DNA of 45,610 nt, from the NCBI RefSeq assembly GCF_938041645.1, contig NZ_CALIST010000045.1, positions 1 to 45,610 of the forward strand, in the 5' to 3' direction. The DNA comes from an uncultured Campylobacter sp. (GTDB lineage: Bacteria; Campylobacterota; Campylobacteria; Campylobacterales; Campylobacteraceae). The notes under the pieces are model-generated. The model was not told the origin of the DNA. It saw nothing but the letters and a program-made list of their open reading frames with translations, and made no database searches. Both the position numbers and the translations under genes were made by a program. The first letter of the stretch is position 1, and each line of letters starts with the position of its first letter. Positions 16,374-24,777 of this stretch are shown piece after piece.

Positions 16374-17192
16374 TTACGGCAAATTTATTAGCTCCACCTT
16401 GTTTTCCAGCTTTTTTGGGATCAATAAAACCTTGCCGTCGCTTGAGATGTCCGCAGGCCTTTGCATCGCGCCGAGGTTTATTTTGCGTATCTGTCCGTTC
16501 GCATCGATACGCCAAATTTTACCGCTTAAAAGATCCTCGCCCCAGTCGCTGATTAAAATTTCGCCGTTTTTTCCGCGCGCTATGCCGTAGAAAACCCCCT
16601 TCATATCCGCAAAGATCGAAATTTCGCGAGATTTCAGATCCATGCTTAGCACGCGCCCAGGAACCTTTCCGCTAAGATCGAAGGTGGTGATCAGAAGCTT
16701 GTCGCCTTTAGCCAAAAGTCCGTTTGGGCTGCCTAGCGATGGATCAATGCGCGCAAACTCATCCGCGGTGCGCGAGAGCAAGTCGATGCGCCAGATCGTC
16801 CCACGCGCGGGATCGCTTGCGAGCAAAACCTCGCTACCGAGCGCTACGACGTCGTTTAAGGCCTGCGCTCCCTCGATTTTTAGATTAAAAACCTCCTGAC
16901 CTTTGCTAAAGCCTCTGATTGCATCCAGATCGCACACGTAGAGCACGTCGCCGATCTGCGCCATTCCGCCAGGATTTACCAGATCGTCTATAAAATTTGT
17001 CTCAACGACACCCGAGTTTTTTACTATGCGGCTGATGAAGCCGTCGCGCTCTTGTGGATCTTCACTACTGCCGCGATTTGCGATGTAAAAAGCGTCATCG
17101 GTAATGAGCGAACCACTAGGTGCGCTAAATCCGTCGATCTCTAGGCCAAAAAGCGCACCCGCCAAGGCGCACGAAAGTAGAACTTTTTTCAT
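16374..17192 (-). CDS. Secreted beta-propeller-like protein (SMP-30/NHL-type repeats)
   Basis: A 272-residue protein with a clear signal peptide (MKKVLLSCALAGALFGLEI), so probably periplasmic. The mature part consists of recurring blades of about 40-45 residues with a G-x-L/V-hydrophobic-x-D pattern: DVLYVCDLDAIRGF, SEVLLASDPARGTIWRID, DKLLITTFDLSGKVPGRVLSMDL, GEILISDWGEDLLSGKIWRID, GKVLLIPKKLENKVELI. The blade signature GxIWRID occurs twice. This resembles SMP-30/gluconolactonase or NHL propellers, but the metal-binding glutamate of gluconolactonases cannot be assigned, so no enzymatic role is claimed. It stands alone, flanked by about 630 and 1020 bp of non-coding DNA. Confidence 0.75.
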   Translation of the reverse strand: MKKVLLSCALAGALFGLEIDGFSAPSGSLITDDAFYIANRGSSEDPQERDGFISRIVKNSGVVETNFIDDLVNPGGMAQIGDVLYVCDLDAIRGFSKGQEVFNLKIEGAQALNDVVALGSEVLLASDPARGTIWRIDLLSRTADEFARIDPSLGSPNGLLAKGDKLLITTFDLSGKVPGRVLSMDLKSREISIFADMKGVFYGIARGKNGEILISDWGEDLLSGKIWRIDANGQIRKINLGAMQRPADISSDGKVLLIPKKLENKVELINLP

Positions 17193-18213
17193 AATCTCTC
17201 CTTGATTTCGCCAAAATTTTAAGAATTTTAAAATTTTAAGGGAAGCGACGAGCGCCGGGTTAAAATTTTAAAATTCGCGGCGAGCTTTAAGATGAGCGAA
17301 ATTTAGACCCGCAGAGCAAATAAAAGTGCAATTTTAGTTAAACAAGGCGGCTTAATCGGCAAAATTCTAGCGGGTCGGAAGGTCTTGCTTCGCGCGTTGC
17401 TTTTAATTTGATGCGTCGAAGCCGAAGCGAGTAGGTTTTGTGTGCGCTTTAGTTTACGCCATCACTCGCGGAATTACGCTGTAAAATTTAGCCACATCGC
17501 GCGGACCGCAAGTTTCGCATACGTAATTTATTTAGGCAGTTGCTTTAAAATTTTAATTCTACGAGCGGATATTCTTTTGCAAATTGTGGGCGTGATTTTG
17601 ATTCGCAGATGAAAGCGTTACGTTTAAAGACGCCTCCGCTTTAAAATTTGATTTAATTTAAACAAAGTGTGATTAAAATGCGATTTAAATTTTATGTACC
17701 ACGGGTGTAAAATTTCGGTCGCGAAAAGAGAACCTGCCGCAAAAATTATTTAAAATTTACAGTGCACAAAACGCCTTTTGAAATTTAAAAATTTTAAAAC
17801 GAGTCTATATGCTCTTTAAAAATTTAATACGTGAAATTTAAACTTTGAATAGAACGCGCCATCCTATCCTTACTGCGCCTTTAAAAATTTAATATGCTAA
17901 ATTTGAAACACTGGACTCAAATCCCGCCGCCATAACTACTTTAAAAATTTAAAGCGTAAAATTTAAACCCCAGCTTTAGAATCGGGCGCGGATAATAAAA
18001 TTGGCTTTTAAGATTTAAAGCACAAAATCAAATCGCTCTATCGTACGGTCGTGGCAGTGGCTTTAAATTTTAATATGCAAAATTTTAAATCAAGTGTCGC
18101 GCGTACGACTAATCGCAGCCGTTTGCTTGAATTTTAAATCGTAAAATTTAAATCGTAGAAATTTAATGCGCGCGCCGAAGCGGGAAGTGAAAATCTAAAG
18201 CGCTCTGGCTGAC
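17193..18213. other. 1-kb non-coding region rich in AAATTT words
   Basis: No credible gene on either strand. The 17193-17760 part holds scattered TTTAAAATT words and GC-rich spacers. The last 350 bp contain a regularly spaced repeat array, listed separately. Confidence 0.55.
17814..18152. repeat. Six degenerate AT-rich repeats spaced about 56-66 bp
   Basis: Units begin at 17814, 17879, 17939, 18005, 18061 and 18126. Each is 27-30 bases: CTTTAAAAATTTAA, a variable YRY core such as TACGTG, TATGCT or AGCGTA, then AAATTTAAA. Spacers of 28-37 bases between them are GC-rich and unrelated to each other. The size pattern is CRISPR-like but the repeats differ from copy to copy and no cas gene is present. 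Confidence 0.6.
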
Positions 18214-18936
18214 TTAGATGCTAAAATCCTCGCCGAGGTAGAATTTGCGCACATTCGGATCGTTAGCTATCTCTTTTGCGGTGCCGCCGGCGAACAGCTC
18301 GCCGTCTTTGATGACGTAGGCACGGTCGCAGATCGCAAGCGTTTCGCGGACATTATGATCGGTGATGAGCACGCCGATGCCAAGATCGCTTAAATCGCGC
18401 ACGATGCTTTGGATATCGTTAACGGCGATCGGATCGACGCCCGCAAACGGCTCATCTAAAAGTAGAAATTTCGGCGTTATCATTAGGCTTCGCGCGATTT
18501 CGCAGCGCCTGCGCTCGCCCCCGCTTAGGCTCACGCCTTTGCGCAATCTGATTGGCTCGATGTTGAGCAGATTTAGCATCTCATCGACCTTACGTGAGGC
18601 TTCGGCTTTATTTTTATAGGTAATCTCCGCGGCGAGCATTAAATTTTCCTCAACGCTAAGCTCCTTAAAGATGCTGCTTTCTTGTGGCAGGTAGCCGATG
18701 CCGAGCTTGGCGCGTTTGTGAAGCGGAACCTTTGCGATGCTATTTTCATTAAGCAAGATATCGCCGCCGCTAGCGCTTATCAGCCCGCAGATCATATAAA
18801 ACGTCGTGGTTTTGCCCGCGCCATTGGGCCCTAGCAGCCCTACAATCTCGCCATTGTAAAGTTCTAGCGAGATTCCTTTGATGATCGGCGTGCCTTTTAT
18901 GGTTTTTTTAAGACCCCTGACTTCCAGTTTATGCAT
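18214..18936 (-). CDS. lptB: LPS export ABC transporter ATP-binding protein
   Basis: Cytoplasmic ATPase that powers lipopolysaccharide (here lipooligosaccharide) transport to the outer membrane with LptFG and LptC. The 240-residue protein has Walker A GPNGAGKTT (36-44), the Q loop YLPQESSIF, the ABC signature LSGGE (137-141), Walker B LLLDEP (158-163) and the switch histidine in LITDHNVRET. Pattern and length are those of LptB. It overlaps tsaE by 8 bp. The order S4 protein, tsaE, lptB matches C. jejuni Cj0667-Cj0669; the rpoN gene that follows in C. jejuni is absent here, replaced by the repeat-rich non-coding kilobase. Confidence 0.94.
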   Translation of the reverse strand: MHKLEVRGLKKTIKGTPIIKGISLELYNGEIVGLLGPNGAGKTTTFYMICGLISASGGDILLNENSIAKVPLHKRAKLGIGYLPQESSIFKELSVEENLMLAAEITYKNKAEASRKVDEMLNLLNIEPIRLRKGVSLSGGERRRCEIARSLMITPKFLLLDEPFAGVDPIAVNDIQSIVRDLSDLGIGVLITDHNVRETLAICDRAYVIKDGELFAGGTAKEIANDPNVRKFYLGEDFSI

Positions 18937-19336
18937 AGCTTACCTCGTATTTTCGCCCTTGCGCGTGTGGCGTGATCCTCACTACGCAAAAATCAAGCTC
19001 ATATTTTTTAAGTAAATTTATCAAATTTTCATCCGCCCATTCGATCAGATGAAGCCCCTCTTCAAATAAATTTTCAAATAGTCCGTTTTTTAAAATCCCC
19101 TCACAGCCGCCGTTATAGATGTCGTAATGATAAATTTCGCCGTAGTTTTGCATGATCGAAAACGTAGGCGAGTTCACGTGCTCGTCTAACCCATGCGCCC
19201 GCACGATCGCACGCGCAAGCGTCGTTTTGCCGCTGGCAAGATCGCCGATGAGCAAGATTATGCCGCTTTTTGGCAGAGCCTGCACGAGGCGTGAAATTTC
19301 ATCCTCGCCGCAGAGCAGTTCAAAGCTCTTGGACAT
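18929..19336 (-). CDS. tsaE: tRNA threonylcarbamoyladenosine biosynthesis ATPase
   Basis: Small P-loop ATPase that works with TsaB and TsaD to install t6A37 on ANN-decoding tRNAs. The 135-residue protein has Walker A GDLASGKTT (31-39), the family block SPTFSIMQNY, and IYHYDIYN...LIEWADEN near residues 69-105. Length is slightly short of E. coli (153) but usual for Campylobacter. It overlaps both neighbours (S4 gene and lptB), indicating one transcript. Confidence 0.93.
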   Translation of the reverse strand: MSKSFELLCGEDEISRLVQALPKSGIILLIGDLASGKTTLARAIVRAHGLDEHVNSPTFSIMQNYGEIYHYDIYNGGCEGILKNGLFENLFEEGLHLIEWADENLINLLKKYELDFCVVRITPHAQGRKYEVSYA

Positions 19337-19565
19337 ACTTTGCTTGCTCGTTTTTGGGCGTATTTTTCGCGCTAGGAAAGGCTAGAACCTTAAAGCTTTG
19401 TTTTCTATCCAAAAAGCTTATCGTGATTACGTCGCCGATTTTAAGCTCTTTGGCGGGCTTTGCCATGACGCCGTTTACGGCTACGACGCCGCTTTTGCAC
19501 ATATCTTCGCTGATGGCGCGCCGCTTGGTGATATTGACTGCGTTTAAAAATTTATCAATTCTCAT
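19320..19565 (-). CDS. S4-domain RNA-binding protein (HslR-like)
   Basis: An 81-residue protein that is almost entirely an S4 RNA-binding domain: MRIDKFLNAVNITKRRAISED, then SGVVAVNG and AKPAKELKIGDVITI. This matches the HslR/YrfH-type small S4 proteins that bind rRNA or stalled 50S subunits. C. jejuni Cj0667 has the same place and size. It is the first gene of the S4-tsaE-lptB operon and lies divergent to argG, 88 bp apart. The exact RNA target is unknown. Confidence 0.85.
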   Translation of the reverse strand: MRIDKFLNAVNITKRRAISEDMCKSGVVAVNGVMAKPAKELKIGDVITISFLDRKQSFKVLAFPSAKNTPKNEQAKYVQEL

Positions 19566-19611
19566 AAGCGTGAGTTTAGCGATATTTGCCTTAAAAGCAA
19601 CTATTAAACTA

Positions 19612-19624
19612 TTTTTGGTAGAAT
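19612..19624 (+). promoter_or_regulatory. Probable argG promoter (extended -10)
   Basis: TTTTTGG followed directly by TAGAAT at 19619-19624, 30 bp before the ATG. It has the T-rich upstream stretch and weak -35 typical of Campylobacter sigma70 promoters. It lies in the 88-bp divergent gap with the S4 gene. Confidence 0.45.
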
Positions 19625-19653
19625 TTCGCCAAATTTTACGTAAAGGATTTGAG

Positions 19654-20874
19654 ATGGCAAAAGATGTAAAAAAGGTCGTTTTGGCGTATTCCGGAGGACT
19701 AGATACTAGTATTATTTTAAAGTGGCTCGGCGATACTTACGGCTGCGATGTGGTGACTTTCACCGCAGATATCGGTCAGAATGAGGATTTGGAACCTATC
19801 AAAAACAAAGCTGTGAAACTGGGCATCAAAAAGGAAAATATCTTCGTAGAGGATCTGCGCGAGGAATTCGTGCGCGATTACGTGTTCCCGATGTTTCGTG
19901 CAAATGCCGTCTATGAGGGCGAGTATCTTTTGGGCACATCAATCGCCCGCCCGCTGATCGCCAAAAAACTAGTCGAGATCGCGAAAAAAACCGGCGCGGA
20001 CGCCATAAGCCACGGCGCGACCGGCAAGGGCAACGACCAAGTCCGCTTCGAGCTTGGCGCATACGCGCTAAATCCCGATATTAAGGTGATTGCGCCGTGG
20101 AGGCTGTGGGATCTGAACTCTCGCGAGAAACTGCTTGCTTACGCTAAGAAAAATGGCATCGACATCGCCTCAAAGCCCGGCAAATCGCCGTATTCGATGG
20201 ATGCGAATATCCTTCATATCTCCTACGAGGGCTTGGTGCTGGAGGATCCCGCTCATGCTCCTGAGGAGGATATGTGGCGATGGACCGTAAGCCCTAAAAA
20301 TGCGCCCGATAAGAGCGAGATCATCGAGATCGAATACAAACACGGCGATCCCGTAAAGCTAAACGGCAAGGCGCTTAAGCCGCACGAGATGCTGGCAGCA
20401 CTTAACGAGCTCGGCGCTAAAAACGGCATCGGCAGGCTCGATCTAGTAGAAAATCGCTATGTCGGCATGAAGAGTCGCGGCTGCTACGAAACTCCAGGCG
20501 GCACGATCATGCTAAAGGCTCACCGCGCGATCGAGAGCATCACGCTAGATCGCGGCGCGGCGCATCTAAAAGACGATCTGATGCCGCGCTACGCCGAGCT
20601 CATCTACAACGGCTTTTGGTTCAGCCCGGAGCGCTTGCTGCTTCAAGAGCTGATAAATAAATCCCAAGAGCACGTAAACGGCAAGGTTAAGCTAGAGCTT
20701 TATAAGGGCAACGTGACCGTGCTGGGCAGGGAGAGCAAGAGCGATAGCTTGTTTAATACCGATTTTGTGACGTTTGAAGAGGATAAGGTCTTCAATCAAA
20801 AAGACGGCGACGGTTTTATCAAGCTAAGCGCGCTAAGATTTATCATCGCGGGCAAGAACGGACGCAAGCTTTAG
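19654..20874 (+). CDS. argG: Argininosuccinate synthase
   Basis: Joins citrulline and aspartate with ATP to form argininosuccinate, the penultimate step of arginine synthesis. The 406-residue protein has the PP-loop AYSGGLDTS (11-19), then FTADIGQ, GTSIARPL and SHGATGKGNDQVRFE for citrulline and aspartate binding, and YSMDANILHISYEG. Length is standard. The reading frame is open far upstream (to 19270), but the ATG at 19654 follows AAAGGA and gives the conserved N terminus, so that start is chosen. The frame upstream overlaps the S4 gene and is not real coding. Confidence 0.97.
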   Translation: MAKDVKKVVLAYSGGLDTSIILKWLGDTYGCDVVTFTADIGQNEDLEPIKNKAVKLGIKKENIFVEDLREEFVRDYVFPMFRANAVYEGEYLLGTSIARPLIAKKLVEIAKKTGADAISHGATGKGNDQVRFELGAYALNPDIKVIAPWRLWDLNSREKLLAYAKKNGIDIASKPGKSPYSMDANILHISYEGLVLEDPAHAPEEDMWRWTVSPKNAPDKSEIIEIEYKHGDPVKLNGKALKPHEMLAALNELGAKNGIGRLDLVENRYVGMKSRGCYETPGGTIMLKAHRAIESITLDRGAAHLKDDLMPRYAELIYNGFWFSPERLLLQELINKSQEHVNGKVKLELYKGNVTVLGRESKSDSLFNTDFVTFEEDKVFNQKDGDGFIKLSALRFIIAGKNGRKL

Positions 20875-21047
20875 ATGAAATTTTGCCGCACGGCGGACGG
20901 GCAAATTTCACAAAACGAAATTTTAAACTTTATCGGAAAAATGCGAGCGGTTGCGGGCAAATTTCATAAAATTTCACGAAATTTTAGATCCGCCCGCGCC
21001 GCCCATAAAATTTTATAAATTTAAAGCTAAATTTAAAAGGATAATGG

Positions 21048-21491
21048 ATGAAAGTATTACTAATAAAAGACGTTAAGGGGCTCGGAAGGGCGGGCGAGGT
21101 AAAGGAGGTCAAGGACGGCTACGGCAATAACTTCTTAATCGGCAAAGGTTATGCCAAAGCCGCTACGACGGAGGTTTTGCGTAAATTTGAAGCGGATAAG
21201 AAAAAGCAGGCCGAGCTTGAAAAATACGAGGTCGCGAGCTTGCAGAAACTAGCCGAGGAGCTAGCTAAGATCCGCGTAAAGATCGCAAAGCAGACGGGCG
21301 AGAGCGGCGCGCTTTTCGGCTCTGTCACGAAAGATGAGATCGCAACCGCGCTAAAAGAGCAAAAGGGGATCGAAATCGATAAGAAAATTTTAGAGACCGA
21401 GGCTATTAAAACGACCGGGATCTACGACGTAAATGTCAAGCTAAAGCACGGCATAAGCGCTAAATTTGAGATAGAGGTGGCTAGTGTTTGA
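21048..21491 (+). CDS. rplI: 50S ribosomal protein L9
   Basis: Structural protein of the large ribosomal subunit at the base of the L1 stalk, 147 residues. The N-terminal domain (MKVLLIKDVKGLGRAGEVKEV, GYGNNFLIGKGYAKAAT) is diagnostic. A long connecting helix and the C-terminal rRNA-binding domain (GALFGSVTKDEIATAL) complete it. AAAAGGATAATGG precedes the ATG. It heads the rplI-hslV-hslU-era run, as in C. jejuni Cj0664c-Cj0661c. Confidence 0.97.
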   Translation: MKVLLIKDVKGLGRAGEVKEVKDGYGNNFLIGKGYAKAATTEVLRKFEADKKKQAELEKYEVASLQKLAEELAKIRVKIAKQTGESGALFGSVTKDEIATALKEQKGIEIDKKILETEAIKTTGIYDVNVKLKHGISAKFEIEVASV

Positions 21492-22032
21492 AGCGACTAC
21501 CATTTTAGCCTACAAAGGCGCGAAGGGCTCCGTCATCGGCGGCGACGGGCAGGTTACGTTCGGAAACACCGTCTTGAAGGGCAATGCGACTAAAATTCGA
21601 AAGATCGGCAAAGAGGGCAATGTTTTAGCGGGCTTTGCGGGCAGCACCGCCGATGCGTTTAATCTTTTTGATATGTTTGAGAAGTGCTTAGATGGCGCAA
21701 AGGGCGATCTTTTAAGGGCCGTGATAGAATTTAGCAAGCAGTGGCGTAAGGATAAATATCTGCGAAAGCTCGAAGCGATGATGCTGGTGCTGGACCGCAA
21801 AAATATCTTTCTTCTTAGCGGCACGGGCGACGTGGTAGAGCCGGACGACGGCAAGATCGCGGCGATCGGAAGCGGTGGAAATTACGCTCTTAGCGCGGCG
21901 CGAGCTTTGGATAAATTTGCAAGCCTAGACGAAGAGGAGCTCGTAAAGCAAAGCCTTAAAATCGCGGGCGAGATTTGCATTTACACGAACGAAAACATCA
22001 AAACATACGCAATTTGGGACGAAAAGAGATGA
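21484..22032 (+). CDS. hslV: ATP-dependent protease subunit HslV (ClpQ)
   Basis: Peptidase ring of the HslUV protease. The 182-residue protein starts with GTG at 21484, inside the last codons of rplI. The first four residues (MFEA) are the propeptide; processing exposes T5 of TTILAYKG as the N-terminal nucleophile. GNTVLKGNATKIRKI and the SGTGDV and GSGGNYALSAARAL blocks fit the family. The 8-bp overlap with rplI and 4-bp overlap with hslU suggest tight translational coupling. Confidence 0.96.
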   Translation: MFEATTILAYKGAKGSVIGGDGQVTFGNTVLKGNATKIRKIGKEGNVLAGFAGSTADAFNLFDMFEKCLDGAKGDLLRAVIEFSKQWRKDKYLRKLEAMMLVLDRKNIFLLSGTGDVVEPDDGKIAAIGSGGNYALSAARALDKFASLDEEELVKQSLKIAGEICIYTNENIKTYAIWDEKR

Positions 22033-23348
22033 TGACGCCAAAGCAGATCGTAGAGAAACTAGACGAATATATAATCGGACAAAATAGCGCCAAACGCACG
22101 ATAGCTGTGGCTTTGCGAAATCGCTACCGTAGGATGGCGCTCGAAGATAAGATGAAAAACGAGGTGATGCCTAAAAACATCCTGATGATCGGATCTACCG
22201 GCGTGGGTAAGACCGAGATCGCGCGCAGGCTTTCGAAGATGTTTGGACTTCCTTTTATCAAGGTCGAGGCGAGCAAATATACTGAAGTAGGCTTCGTGGG
22301 GCGCGACGTGGAGAGCATGGTGCGCGATCTGGCTGCAGCGTCGGTAAATTTAGTACGCGGCGAGGAATTTGAAAAGAACAAAGACAAGATCGATGATTAC
22401 ATCAAGCGTAAAATTTTAGAAAAAGTCCTTCCGCCGCTTCCGCGCGGTGCGAGCGAGGAGAAGGTCGCTGATTACGAAAAAAGCTACGAAAAGATGGCTG
22501 CCAAGCTCGAGCACGGCGATCTGGACGATCTTGGTATCGAGATCGAAGTGAGCGAAAACGCGCTTGAGTCAAATCCAAATTTGCCGCCCGAGATGGCGAA
22601 TATGCAGGAAAGCTTCATCAAAGTAATAGGAATTTCGACGCGCAAAAGCAAAAAAGAGATGAAGGTAAAAGACGCCAAGGTTGCCCTCAAAAGCGAGGCT
22701 AGCGAGAAAGTTCTCGATATGGAGAGCATCAAAGCCGAAGCCGTTAGGCGCGCGCAAAACGAGGGCATTATCTTTATCGACGAGATCGATAAGGTGGCTG
22801 TCTCAAGCGGTAATAGCGGCAGGCAGGATCCGAGCAAAGAGGGGGTGCAGCGCGATCTGCTTCCGATCGTGGAGGGCAGCAGCGTAAGCACGAAATTCGG
22901 CAATATTGACACCGATCACATCCTTTTTATCGCCGCGGGCGCCTTTCATATCAGCAAGCCTAGCGATCTCATACCCGAGCTTCAGGGGCGCTTCCCGCTT
23001 CGCGTCGAGCTTGACAGCCTAGACGAGGCGGCGCTGTGCGAAATTTTAACCAAGCCAAAAAATTCGCTTCTTAAGCAGTACTCGGCGCTTTTAAAGACCG
23101 AGGGCGTGGAGCTAGAGTTTAGTGAGGACGGGGTTAAAGCGATCGCGAAATTTGCGGCGAGCACGAACGAAAAAGTCGAAGACATCGGCGCTAGAAGGCT
23201 GCATACGATAATGGAAAAGGTGCTCGAGGATATCAGCTTCGAAGCGGATAAGTTTAAAGGGCAAAAGATCGTCGTGGATGAAAAGCTCGTAAGCGAAAAG
23301 CTCGCAGGCATCGCAAGTGACGAGGATCTGGCGAAATATATTTTATAA
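22029..23348 (+). CDS. hslU: ATP-dependent protease ATPase subunit HslU (ClpY)
   Basis: AAA+ unfoldase that feeds substrates to HslV. The frame is open from 21975, but the ATG pair at 22029/22032, overlapping the hslV stop, gives the conserved MTPKQIVEKLDEYIIGQ start (439 residues). Walker A GSTGVGKTE is at about 55-63. The variable I domain follows (about 110-240). Walker B is in IIFIDEIDK, and the C terminus is the conserved EDISFEA...DEDLAKYIL. C-terminal residues that insert into HslV pockets are intact. Confidence 0.96.
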   Translation: MMTPKQIVEKLDEYIIGQNSAKRTIAVALRNRYRRMALEDKMKNEVMPKNILMIGSTGVGKTEIARRLSKMFGLPFIKVEASKYTEVGFVGRDVESMVRDLAAASVNLVRGEEFEKNKDKIDDYIKRKILEKVLPPLPRGASEEKVADYEKSYEKMAAKLEHGDLDDLGIEIEVSENALESNPNLPPEMANMQESFIKVIGISTRKSKKEMKVKDAKVALKSEASEKVLDMESIKAEAVRRAQNEGIIFIDEIDKVAVSSGNSGRQDPSKEGVQRDLLPIVEGSSVSTKFGNIDTDHILFIAAGAFHISKPSDLIPELQGRFPLRVELDSLDEAALCEILTKPKNSLLKQYSALLKTEGVELEFSEDGVKAIAKFAASTNEKVEDIGARRLHTIMEKVLEDISFEADKFKGQKIVVDEKLVSEKLAGIASDEDLAKYIL

Positions 23349-23845
23349 GGCGGCGCGACAGCTACTCTTAGAATTCTGCGGAGCCGCGGAATTTTGCGGT
23401 TTTTAAATTTGCAAAGCGCTAGAATTTTAGGTTTGAGATTTGGCGAAATTTTAAAAATGCGCAGAATTTAATCCTTTTAAATTTGGCGATACTTTGAAAT
23501 TTTAAGTCTGTAAAATTTCAGGAATGATCTAAATTTTATGCAGTGCTGATTATATATAATGTCGGCGTGGGATAAAATTTAAAATTTCGTAGATAATTTA
23601 CGAAGTTGCAGGATTCGCGGCTCGCGAGATTTAAAGTGGATAGAATTCTGCGCCGAGGCGGGTAAAATTTATCGCTATCGCGCGGCTTGAAATTTTAAAT
23701 TTTACCCACTTATGTGATGGCAGAATTTCAAAATTTAGCCGCTCGTGCAAGAGCCAGCCTGCGCAAAACGAGATTTTAAATTTGCTTGCTATGGTTTAAT
23801 GCCCCAGTCGCAAGCAGGATAAAATTTTATAAATTTAAGGAAAAT
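23349..23845. other. About 500-bp non-coding gap before era
   Basis: No gene recognised. It contains many AAATTTTA and TAAAATTT words separated by GC-rich 10-40 bp stretches. A reading frame continuous with era extends to 23786 but has no conserved sequence. TATATAATG near 23553 is a possible -10 for era. Confidence 0.45.
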
Positions 23846-24715
23846 ATGAAAAGCGGATTTGTAACGCTCATCGGGCGGACCAATGCAGGCAAAAGCTCGC
23901 TGTTAAACTATCTCTGCGGCGAGAAAATTTCGCTCGTCTCGCACAAGATCAATGCCACGCGTCGCAAGATTAACGGCATCGCGATGAACGGCGCAGATCA
24001 GGTGATTTTCACGGACACGCCGGGGCTGCACGAAAGCGCCAAGCTGATGAATAAGCTGATGGTCGAAGTGGCGCTCGGGGCGATTGAGGGCTGCGATTTG
24101 GTGCTATTTTTGGCGCCCGTGCACGACGATACCGCGGAATATGAAAAATTTTTAAATTTAAATCCTAGCACCAAACACATCGTGATTTTAACTAAAATTG
24201 ACGAAGCAAATGACGAAAAGATTGTGCAAAAACTGCTGCAGTATCAAAAATTTACCGACAAATTCGAAGCGATAATCCCCGTTAGCATCAAAAAAAAGGT
24301 CTATAAAAAGCAGGTTTTGGACGAAATTTGTAAAATTTTGCCCGAGCATGAGTACTTTTACGATCCCGAAATTTTAAGCGCGACCAACGAGCGTGAAATT
24401 TACCGCGACTTCATACTTGAGGCGATTTTTGAGAGTATGAGCGACGAGATCCCGTATTGCAGCGATGTCGTGATGGAAAAAGTGGTCGAAAAACCCGGTC
24501 TAACCTCGGTATATGCGAGGATCATAACGGACACCAATTCACACAAAGAGATGTTGATCGGCAAAAACGGCGAGGCGATCAAGCGGATCGGAATTCGAGC
24601 CAAAAAGTTAATTTCAAATTTTTCTAAGGTCAAAATTTACTTAAAATTAACAGTTTTTGTAAAAAAAAGCTGGAAAAATGACGAATTTAGGGTAAAAACT
24701 GATTTTATCTATTGA
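23846..24715 (+). CDS. era: GTPase Era
   Basis: Essential GTPase that binds the 3' end of 16S rRNA and assists 30S assembly. The 289-residue protein has G1 GRTNAGKSS (10-18), G3 DTPG (57-60), G4 TKID (116-119; the usual NKxD is TKID here) and a C-terminal KH domain with the GKNGEAIKRIG loop. The start at 23846 follows TTAAGGAAAAT and gives normal length; the upstream-extended frame is rejected. It ends just before the promoter of the transformation operon. That promoter's -35 box begins within the last codons of era. Confidence 0.95.
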   Translation: MKSGFVTLIGRTNAGKSSLLNYLCGEKISLVSHKINATRRKINGIAMNGADQVIFTDTPGLHESAKLMNKLMVEVALGAIEGCDLVLFLAPVHDDTAEYEKFLNLNPSTKHIVILTKIDEANDEKIVQKLLQYQKFTDKFEAIIPVSIKKKVYKKQVLDEICKILPEHEYFYDPEILSATNEREIYRDFILEAIFESMSDEIPYCSDVVMEKVVEKPGLTSVYARIITDTNSHKEMLIGKNGEAIKRIGIRAKKLISNFSKVKIYLKLTVFVKKSWKNDEFRVKTDFIY

Positions 24716-24740
24716 CATTTTATTTTATTTCTATTAGTAT
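24712..24740 (+). promoter_or_regulatory. Near-consensus sigma70 promoter for the transformation/MSHA-like operon
   Basis: TTGACA at 24712-24717, 17-bp spacer, TAGTAT at 24735-24740. The start codon of the first operon gene is at 24778, with GGAAGTGGAG as ribosome-binding site. The -35 overlaps the end of era. Confidence 0.7.
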
Positions 24741-24777
24741 TAGCAGCGTAGAAAATTTCATTTGGAAGTGGAGTGTT

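Noticed and set aside
17814..18152. CRISPR array
   Set aside because: Repeat and spacer sizes fit, but the repeats are not identical, are nearly pure AT palindrome-like words, and no cas gene or leader is present.
19270..19653. Extended N terminus of argG
   Set aside because: The open frame runs through tsaE and the S4 gene on the other strand. The conserved ArgG start and ribosome-binding site are at 19654.
23786..23845. Extended N terminus of era
   Set aside because: ATG 23846 follows TTAAGGA and gives the normal Era N terminus (MKSGFVTLIGRTNAGKSS).
24712..24777. Upstream TTG start for the first transformation-operon gene
   Set aside because: The TTG is part of the -35 box of a near-consensus promoter; ATG 24778 has a good ribosome-binding site.
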